Positions 59,882 through 64,000 of a stretch of DNA of 64,000 bases are shown in pieces. How positions within the stretch are numbered: position 1 is the stretch's first letter; every line of letters begins with the position of its first letter. Below the pieces are notes generated by a model that saw nothing but the letters and a program-made list of their open reading frames with translations, was not told the DNA's origin and made no database searches. Source of the stretch: AC-32 sp963813435 (lineage in GTDB: Bacteria > Actinomycetota > Thermoleophilia > Gaiellales > Gaiellaceae); contig CAWEYY010000003.1 in the NCBI GenBank assembly GCA_963813435.1, positions 1,240,001-1,304,000 on the forward strand. The letters are read 5' to 3'. The position numbers and the translations under genes are program-made.

Positions 59882-61297
59882 ATGTCCGTACTGATCAAGA
59901 ATGGCCGGATCGTCACCGCGGCCGACGACTACGCCGCCGACATCTACGTCGAGAACGAGACCGTCACGCTGATCGGCGAGTCGCTCGACCACGCGGCCGA
60001 CAAGGTGATCGACGCCACGGGCAAGTACGTGCTCCCGGGCTGCGTCGACCCGCACACGCACCTGGACATGCCGTTCGGTGGCACGGTGACGATCGACGAC
60101 GTCGAGTCGGGCCAGACCGCCGCGGCCTTCGGCGGGACGACCTGCCACGTCGACTTTGTCATCCAGCCCAAGGGCTCGACGTTCGCTGCCGCGCTCGAAG
60201 AGTGGCGCTCGAAGGCAACCGGCAAGCAGGTGATCGACATGGGTTACCACATGGCCGTCACCGACCTCGACGAGGGCGGCACGCTCGAGGAGCTCGCGTC
60301 GCTCCCGGACGAGGGCGTCACCTCCTACAAGCTGTTCATGGCCTACAAGGGCGCGCTCATGGTCAGCGACGAGACGCTGTTCAAGACCATGGAGGTCGCT
60401 GCCGAGACCGGCGCGCTCGTGATGGTCCACGCGGAGAACGGCGACGCGATCGACGTGCTCGTGAAGAAGGCGCTCGCCGAGGGCAAGACCGAGCCCAAGT
60501 ACCACGCGCTCACGCGGCCGCCCGAGACCGAGGGCGAGGCGACGAACCGCGCAATCCAGCTCGCGCGCGTCGCCGGCTGCCCGCTCTACATCGTCCACGT
60601 CTCCTGCAAGGAATCCGTGGAGCCGATCGCGCTCGCACGCGAGAAGGGCTGGGACGTCTGGGGCGAGACGTGCACCCAGTACTTCTTCGTCGACTACACG
60701 TTCCTCGAGCGGCCCGACTTCGAGGGCGCGAAGTACGTCTACACACCTCCGCCTCGCGACAAGGCGAACCAGGACGTGCTCTGGAACGCGGTCCGGAGGG
60801 ACATCCTCTCCGCGATCTCGACCGATCACTGCGCGTTTCTCTGGGACGGGCAGAAGACGATGGGCAAGGACGACTTCTCGAAGATCCCGAACGGCGGGCC
60901 CGGGCTCGAGAACCGGCTCCAGATGATCCACGAGTTCGGCGTCCGCGCCGGCCGCATCTCGCTCAACCGGATGGTCGAGCTGCTCGCGACGAGCCCCGCC
61001 AAGCTGTTCGGCCTCTACCCGCGCAAGGGCACGATCGCCGTCGGCTCCGACGCCGACATCGTCGTCTTCGACCCGGAAAAGAAGGTGACGATCACCGCGG
61101 CCGACCAGCACTCCAAGACCGACTACAACCTCTACGAGGGCACCGCCGTGACCGGGTCGCCCGAGGTCGTGCTGCTGCGAGGAAACGTCCTCGTCGAGGC
61201 AGACGAGCTCGTCGCCTCGCCCGGGATCGGCGAGTTCGTGGCGCGGGCGAAGTTCGGGCAGGAGCTGAAGCCGAAGGCCGCAACGGGCACGCGATGA
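59882..61297 (+). CDS. hydA: dihydropyrimidinase / D-hydantoinase
   Basis: 471 aa, AAGGAGG RBS just ahead. Binuclear-metal amidohydrolase: His58 and His60 (DPHTHLDMPFGG), carboxylated Lys150 (SYKLFMAYKG), MVHAENGD, IVHVSCKES and AISTDHCAF (last Asp). Opens dihydrouracil, dihydrothymine or hydantoins to N-carbamoyl acids. With the divergent amidohydrolase and the aldehyde dehydrogenase at 62.9 kb it outlines reductive pyrimidine breakdown; no dihydropyrimidine dehydrogenase is in the window. Confidence 0.92.
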   Translation: MSVLIKNGRIVTAADDYAADIYVENETVTLIGESLDHAADKVIDATGKYVLPGCVDPHTHLDMPFGGTVTIDDVESGQTAAAFGGTTCHVDFVIQPKGSTFAAALEEWRSKATGKQVIDMGYHMAVTDLDEGGTLEELASLPDEGVTSYKLFMAYKGALMVSDETLFKTMEVAAETGALVMVHAENGDAIDVLVKKALAEGKTEPKYHALTRPPETEGEATNRAIQLARVAGCPLYIVHVSCKESVEPIALAREKGWDVWGETCTQYFFVDYTFLERPDFEGAKYVYTPPPRDKANQDVLWNAVRRDILSAISTDHCAFLWDGQKTMGKDDFSKIPNGGPGLENRLQMIHEFGVRAGRISLNRMVELLATSPAKLFGLYPRKGTIAVGSDADIVVFDPEKKVTITAADQHSKTDYNLYEGTAVTGSPEVVLLRGNVLVEADELVASPGIGEFVARAKFGQELKPKAATGTR

Positions 61298-61857
61298 CCA
61301 CGGCGACGACCTCCGAGAAGGCCCCGTTCGCGCCGTCGGCGCTGCTCGCCGGCGTCGCGCTCCTCGTCGGGCTGATCGCGATGCTCTGGTACGCGCCGAC
61401 CTCGTACGAGATCTACAAGGCGCTCCACGTCCTCTGCGTCGTCATCTGGGTCGGAGGCGACATCACGCTGACGACGCTCGGGATCGTCTTCGAGCGCCGC
61501 AAGGACTCCGAGACGCTCGCGTCGATCGGCAAGGCCGGCGCCTGGATCGGCACTCGCGTTTACACGCCGGCGCTGTTCGCGGTCCTCGCGTTCGGCATCG
61601 CCCTGGTCGAGAAGGGCAACATCGGCTGGGGTCAGTTCTGGATCGACTTCGCCCTGGTCGGCTGGGCGATCGCGGCGGCGGTCGGCGTCCTGTTCGTCGG
61701 ACCGGAGCTGGGGCGCATCGACGAAGCGGCGCAGAAGCACGGGCCCGAGTCGGAGGAGGTGCGGCGCCGAGTCAACCGGCTCTTCATGATCTTCCGGTTC
61801 GATACCGTGCTGCTGATCCTGATCGTGGTCGACATGGCCGCGAAGCCCGGCCTCTGA
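61294..61857 (+). CDS. DUF2269-like four-helix membrane protein
   Basis: 187 aa from ATG 61294, overlapping the hydA stop (ATGA). Four helices; SYEIYKALHVLCVVIWVGGDITLTTLGI holds a His in the first helix after the loop, as in DUF2269 proteins with a possible haem/quinone site. RRRVNRLFMIFRFDTVLLILIVVDM closes it. Coupling to the hydantoinase suggests a role tied to that pathway, but none is known. Confidence 0.75.
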   Translation: MTTATTSEKAPFAPSALLAGVALLVGLIAMLWYAPTSYEIYKALHVLCVVIWVGGDITLTTLGIVFERRKDSETLASIGKAGAWIGTRVYTPALFAVLAFGIALVEKGNIGWGQFWIDFALVGWAIAAAVGVLFVGPELGRIDEAAQKHGPESEEVRRRVNRLFMIFRFDTVLLILIVVDMAAKPGL

Positions 61858-61881
61858 GGCTCGGGCGGAGAGGCGCCTGAC

Positions 61882-62358
61882 ATGCCCGACAAGCCGCGCC
61901 GTACAACCGTCGATCTCTCGGCCTATCCCGACCTCGTCGTGATCTACCTGGGCATGCGTGTCGAGGAGCCACGCGGCTACGAGACGGTCCAGCAACTCGG
62001 TCCGCTGATCGAAGCCACGGTCGAAGAGGAGCCGAACGGGCTGCTCCTGCACGAGCGCCTGATCTACTCGGAAGAGCCACTACACGTCGGGATGCGCCAG
62101 TACTGGCGCAACTTCGACTCGCTCGAGGCCTGGGCGCGCACGCTCCCCCACAAGGAGTGGTGGTCCGACTACCTGCGCGATCGCGGCGGCACGTCGTTCT
62201 GGCATGAGACGTATTCCCGGCGCGGAGGCTTCGAGGCCGTGTACGTCGACGTCGACGATGACGTGGGCCTGAGCCGGTTCGCCCCGACCGTGCGTGCAGA
62301 GGGGCCGATGCTCGGGGCGCGCCAGCGCGCCGAGGCCGACCAGGCAGCAGCGGGCTAG
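61882..62358 (+). CDS. DUF4188-like monooxygenase-fold protein
   Basis: 158 aa. VVIYLGMRVEEPRGYETVQQLGPLI, LLLHERLIYSEEPLHVGMRQYWRNFDSLEAWARTLPHKEWW and FWHETYSRRGGFEAVYVDV match the DUF4188 family, an alpha/beta-barrel group near haem-binding aldoxime dehydratase-like proteins. Activity unproven. It overlaps the end of the convergent DJ-1/PfpI gene by 4 bp. Confidence 0.72.
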   Translation: MPDKPRRTTVDLSAYPDLVVIYLGMRVEEPRGYETVQQLGPLIEATVEEEPNGLLLHERLIYSEEPLHVGMRQYWRNFDSLEAWARTLPHKEWWSDYLRDRGGTSFWHETYSRRGGFEAVYVDVDDDVGLSRFAPTVRAEGPMLGARQRAEADQAAAG

Positions 62359-62939
62359 ACCGGCGGGTCGGGGTCGTACTGGATGTAGCGCCGAACCTCC
62401 TTGGCGCGCTCGGTCGAATGGAGCCGCTCGACGAGGTGAAGGGCCATGTCGATCCCGGCTGACACTCCGGCGGCCGTGATCACGTTCCCGGTGTCGACGT
62501 AACGGTCGTCGGGCCGCACCTCGATGTCGGTGCCGAGCGTCGGCAGCGTCTCGAGCGAGCCCCAGTGCGTGGTCGCGGGACGACCGTCGAGCAGGCCGGC
62601 CGCGGCAAACACGAGCGAGCCGGTGCAGACGCTCGTCATCAGCGTGTCGGCGCCCGCGAGCCCACGTATCCAGTCGAGGACGGCCGGGTCGGCGAGCTCG
62701 GTGCGCGTGCCGCGGCCGCCCGGATAGACGAGCACGTCGAGCGGCGGCGCGCTCTCCCACGTCTCGTCCGGGAGCACGCGCAGCCCCTTCGCGCAGGTGA
62801 TCGGCCCTTCGGAGCGCGCGACCGTGAAGACGCGCACGCCGTCGTCGGGCCACTGGCCGGCCCACGCGGCTAGCACCTCCCACGGCCCCGCCCAATCAAG
62901 CTCCTCGGCGCCATCGAACAGCGCGACTCCAACCACCAT
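62355..62939 (-). CDS. DJ-1/PfpI family (GlxA-like amidotransferase domain) protein
   Basis: 194 aa from ATG 62939, which overlaps the stop of the dehydrogenase gene; the long upstream frame is shadow. Flavodoxin-like fold with nucleophile elbow MTSVCTGSLVFAAAGLLDG (Cys) and THWGSLETL. The AraC DNA-binding domain of GlxA regulators is absent. Such stand-alone proteins act as isonitrile hydratase-like or glyoxalase III-like enzymes; the substrate here is not known. Confidence 0.82.
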   Translation of the reverse strand: MVVGVALFDGAEELDWAGPWEVLAAWAGQWPDDGVRVFTVARSEGPITCAKGLRVLPDETWESAPPLDVLVYPGGRGTRTELADPAVLDWIRGLAGADTLMTSVCTGSLVFAAAGLLDGRPATTHWGSLETLPTLGTDIEVRPDDRYVDTGNVITAAGVSAGIDMALHLVERLHSTERAKEVRRYIQYDPDPPV

Positions 62940-64000
62940 CAGCGCGTCTGCGGGAACCCGAGGTCGACCCTGCTCGTAGCCGGGTCGGGCCAGCGCGAGG
63001 TGACGACCTTCCCGCGCGTGTAGAACTGGATCCCTTCGGGCCCGTAGATGTGCAGGTCGCCGAAGAGGGAGCTCTTCCAGCCGCCGAACGAGTAGTACGC
63101 GACCGGCACGGGAATCGGGACGTTCACGCCCACCATCCCGGCCTTGACGTCGAACTGGAACTGTCTCGCCACGCCCCCGTCGCGGGTGAAGAGCGCAACG
63201 CCGTTTCCGTACGGGTTCTCGTTCACGAGGCGTACGGCCTCGTCGTAGGTGTCCACGCGCGTGATCCCCAGCACCGGCCCGAAGATCTCGTCCTTGTAGA
63301 CGTCCATCCCTGGCTTCACGTGATCGAGGAGCGAGACGCCGAGGAAGAAGCCGCCGTTGTCCGGTGCGGTCTCGCGACCGTCGGTGACGACCGTCGCGCC
63401 CTCCTCGCGGCCGCGGTCGATGTACGACGCGACCTTGTCGCGATGCTCGCGCGTGACGAGGGGGCCCATCTCCGACTCGGGGTCGAGCCCGTCGCCGACC
63501 TTCACCTTCGGCAGCCGCTCCACGATCGCCTCGACGAGGTCGTCGGCAGCGTGGCCGACGGCCACGAGCATCGAGACCGCCATGCAGCGCTCGCCGGCCG
63601 AGCCGTAGCCGGCGCTGACGGCAGCATCCGCGGCCATGTCGATGTCGGCGTCGGGCAGCACGATCATGTGGTTCTTCGCCCCGCCGAGCGCCTGCATGCG
63701 CTTGCCGTTCGCGGTGCCCGTCTCGTAGACGTAGCGCGCGATCGGCGTCGAGCCGACGAACGACACCGCGGCGATGCCCGGGTGCTCGAGGATCGCGTCG
63801 ACCGCGACCTTGTCGCCGTGCACGACGTTGAAGACGCCGTCGGGGAGCCCGGCCTCCTTCAGCAGCTCGGCGGTGAACATCGACGCGGACGGGTCCTTCT
63901 CCGACGGCTTGAGGACAAACGCGTTGCCGCACGCGATCGCGGGCGCCCACATCCACATGGGCACCATCGCGGGGAAGTTGAACGGCGTGATACCGGCGAC
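62939..64000 (-). CDS. mmsA: methylmalonate-semialdehyde dehydrogenase (CoA-acylating), 5' truncated by window
   Basis: The frame is open to the window edge; the 353 visible residues start at VAGITPFNFPAM, the family N-terminal core, so about 140 residues are missing. NAD-binding and catalytic regions: GNAFVLKPSEKDPSA, VSFVGSTPIARYVYETG, and the catalytic Cys in AGERCMAVS. Also FFLGVSLLDHVKPGMDVYKDEIFGPVLGITRV. Converts malonate- or methylmalonate-semialdehyde to acetyl- or propionyl-CoA, the end of beta-alanine/beta-aminoisobutyrate breakdown, so it completes the pyrimidine route. Confidence 0.9.
   Translation of the reverse strand, partial: VAGITPFNFPAMVPMWMWAPAIACGNAFVLKPSEKDPSASMFTAELLKEAGLPDGVFNVVHGDKVAVDAILEHPGIAAVSFVGSTPIARYVYETGTANGKRMQALGGAKNHMIVLPDADIDMAADAAVSAGYGSAGERCMAVSMLVAVGHAADDLVEAIVERLPKVKVGDGLDPESEMGPLVTREHRDKVASYIDRGREEGATVVTDGRETAPDNGGFFLGVSLLDHVKPGMDVYKDEIFGPVLGITRVDTYDEAVRLVNENPYGNGVALFTRDGGVARQFQFDVKAGMVGVNVPIPVPVAYYSFGGWKSSLFGDLHIYGPEGIQFYTRGKVVTSRWPDPATSRVDLGFPQTR

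Noticed and set aside
59665..61293. Upstream extension of the DUF2269-like frame to 730 residues
   Set aside because: It runs through the hydantoinase gene in another frame and is Arg/Asp/Gly-rich shadow; the ATG at 61294 overlapping the hydA stop is the natural start.

Overview
The window is high-GC DNA with dense genes, many GTG starts and repeated 4-bp stop/start (GTGA or ATGA) overlaps. The gene set (F420-type LLM oxidoreductase, DUF6510 cluster, TAT-exported Cys-rich protein beside a MauE/CcdA pair, HDAC-like amidohydrolase) fits a free-living actinobacterium, most likely class Thermoleophilia (Gaiellales/Solirubrobacterales). The class assignment is inference; no rRNA gene is present to test it.

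Layout. 1-2.0 kb: end of a SixA-type phosphatase, then an ABC exporter pair. 2.1-7.4 kb (minus): class III aminotransferase, EamA transporter, GNAT acetyltransferase, b-type membrane cytochrome, ApbE flavin transferase, and two small exported or membrane proteins. 7.5-10.7 kb: envelope-stress-type two-component system (its regulator carries a 1-nt frameshift) and a divergent HtrA protease. Phased 11-bp TTCTTAG arrays lie at all three promoters. 10.7-21.5 kb (minus): a nine-gene peptide operon (HDAC-like hydrolase, M28 peptidase, S66 carboxypeptidase, Opp ABC transporter, GSA-type aminotransferase). 21.5-25.2 kb (plus): P1 peptidase, saccharopine dehydrogenase family protein, membrane adenylate/guanylate cyclase. 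25.2-27.8 kb: tRNA-Arg(CCU) whose 3' 45 bp are duplicated 2.5 kb downstream, bracketing a DUF11 protein and an L,D-transpeptidase (a small tRNA-targeted island). 27.8-33.6 kb: class II glutamine amidotransferase behind a pseudoknot-like leader, small stress-type proteins, hydrolase, potassium channel.

33.6-36.5 kb holds the most unusual locus: MauE-thioredoxin fusion, TAT-exported 10-Cys protein, and a CcdA-like membrane protein fused to a propeller. In the CcdA-like protein the conserved redox Cys codon is an in-frame TGA followed by a hairpin at roughly the bacterial SECIS position, so it is a selenoprotein candidate or else a precise nonsense mutation. 36.6-39.3 kb: lactonase-like propeller and a sulfite-oxidase-like/flavin reductase/DUF6510 operon. 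39.3-42.7 kb and 56.5-57.5 kb: a family of exported propeller proteins, one intact and three decayed. 42.8-50.2 kb: a cell-surface cluster with an 863-aa Q/N-rich eight-repeat protein bearing an LPFAG sorting signal, two other exported low-complexity proteins, a LuxR regulator and a membrane-anchored winged-helix protein. 50.3-53.0 kb: two frameshifted exported Ig-like repeat genes. 53.0-56.4 kb: PqqC-like protein and a polar amino acid ABC transporter. 57.5-64 kb: LLM oxidoreductase, and reductive pyrimidine/hydantoin catabolism genes (N-carbamoyl amidohydrolase, dihydropyrimidinase, methylmalonate-semialdehyde dehydrogenase).

No CRISPR array, transposase, integrase or rRNA operon was seen.
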